DNA from: Chloroflexota bacterium
GTDB lineage: Bacteria > Chloroflexota > Chloroflexia > JAMDCE01
Direction of reading: 5' to 3'
Assembly (NCBI GenBank): GCA_023489135.1
Contig: JAMDCE010000695.1
Span: forward strand, 1 to 24,476
Length of the DNA: 24,476 nucleotides
The notes below the pieces were generated by a model, which was not told the origin of the DNA, ran no database searches, and saw nothing but the letters and a program-made list of their open reading frames with translations. The translations under genes and the position numbers were made by a program. The number at the start of each line of letters is the position of its first letter. Within the stretch, counting starts at the first letter, position 1. Positions 24,456 to 24,476 of the stretch are shown in pieces.

Positions 24456-24476
24456 ATCTATCAAGCGATAGTACGG

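Noticed and set aside
1..24476. CRISPR array
   Set aside because: No regularly spaced direct repeats were seen; the repeats found are inverted pairs.

Overview
The window reads like a chromosomal piece of an environmental, fairly GC-rich bacterium. Protein styles (DUF433/DUF5615 and BrnT/BrnA pairs, a YveK-like Wzz protein, many GT4 enzymes, many GTG/TTG starts) and short REP-like palindromes (GGGGCGACC-type, CACCGCAGAGGCG-type) would fit Chloroflexota or a similar deep-branching phylum. No rRNA or intact tRNA is present, so this placement is inference only.

Region 1 (1-1.45 kb) is a junction full of broken genes. A sensor histidine kinase, cut by the window start, overlaps a response regulator whose receiver domain stops matching right after its phospho-acceptor Asp (about 984). 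Then come a HepT/DUF86 remnant with an in-frame stop and a 3'-half tRNA-Gly remnant on the minus strand.

Region 2 (1.45-5.8 kb) is a run of small accessory modules: a DUF433/DUF5615 (PIN-like) pair, a shortened uracil-DNA-glycosylase-like gene, a DUF6932 nucleotidyltransferase-like gene with an XRE regulator behind a strong promoter that contains a perfect operator-like palindrome, a pRiA4b ORF-3-like gene, and a brnT/brnA toxin-antitoxin pair. Several have visible promoters or operator-like palindromes.

Region 3 (6.05-15.35 kb) is a tightly packed minus-strand operon of three very large proteins: a SNF2/RapA-type helicase (959 aa), a DNA methyltransferase (1050 aa) with a roughly 480-residue N-terminal extension, and a type III Res-like helicase with a C-terminal PD-(D/E)XK nuclease motif (1080 aa). 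It looks like a restriction or defence system that is neither a simple type III system nor complete DISARM or BREX. It is the best candidate in the window for a poorly described system.

Region 4 (16.16-24.26 kb) is a plus-strand exopolysaccharide cluster: three GT4 glycosyltransferases, a polyprenyl-phosphate glycosyl-1-phosphate transferase that would start the lipid-linked repeat unit, a fourth GT4 enzyme, a zinc-ribbon SAM methyltransferase and a Wzz/YveK-like chain-length protein. All seven genes appear to use GTG or TTG starts. Three hairpin or inverted-repeat mini-elements sit in or after this cluster. The cluster probably continues past the window, since no flippase, polymerase or tyrosine kinase is seen.
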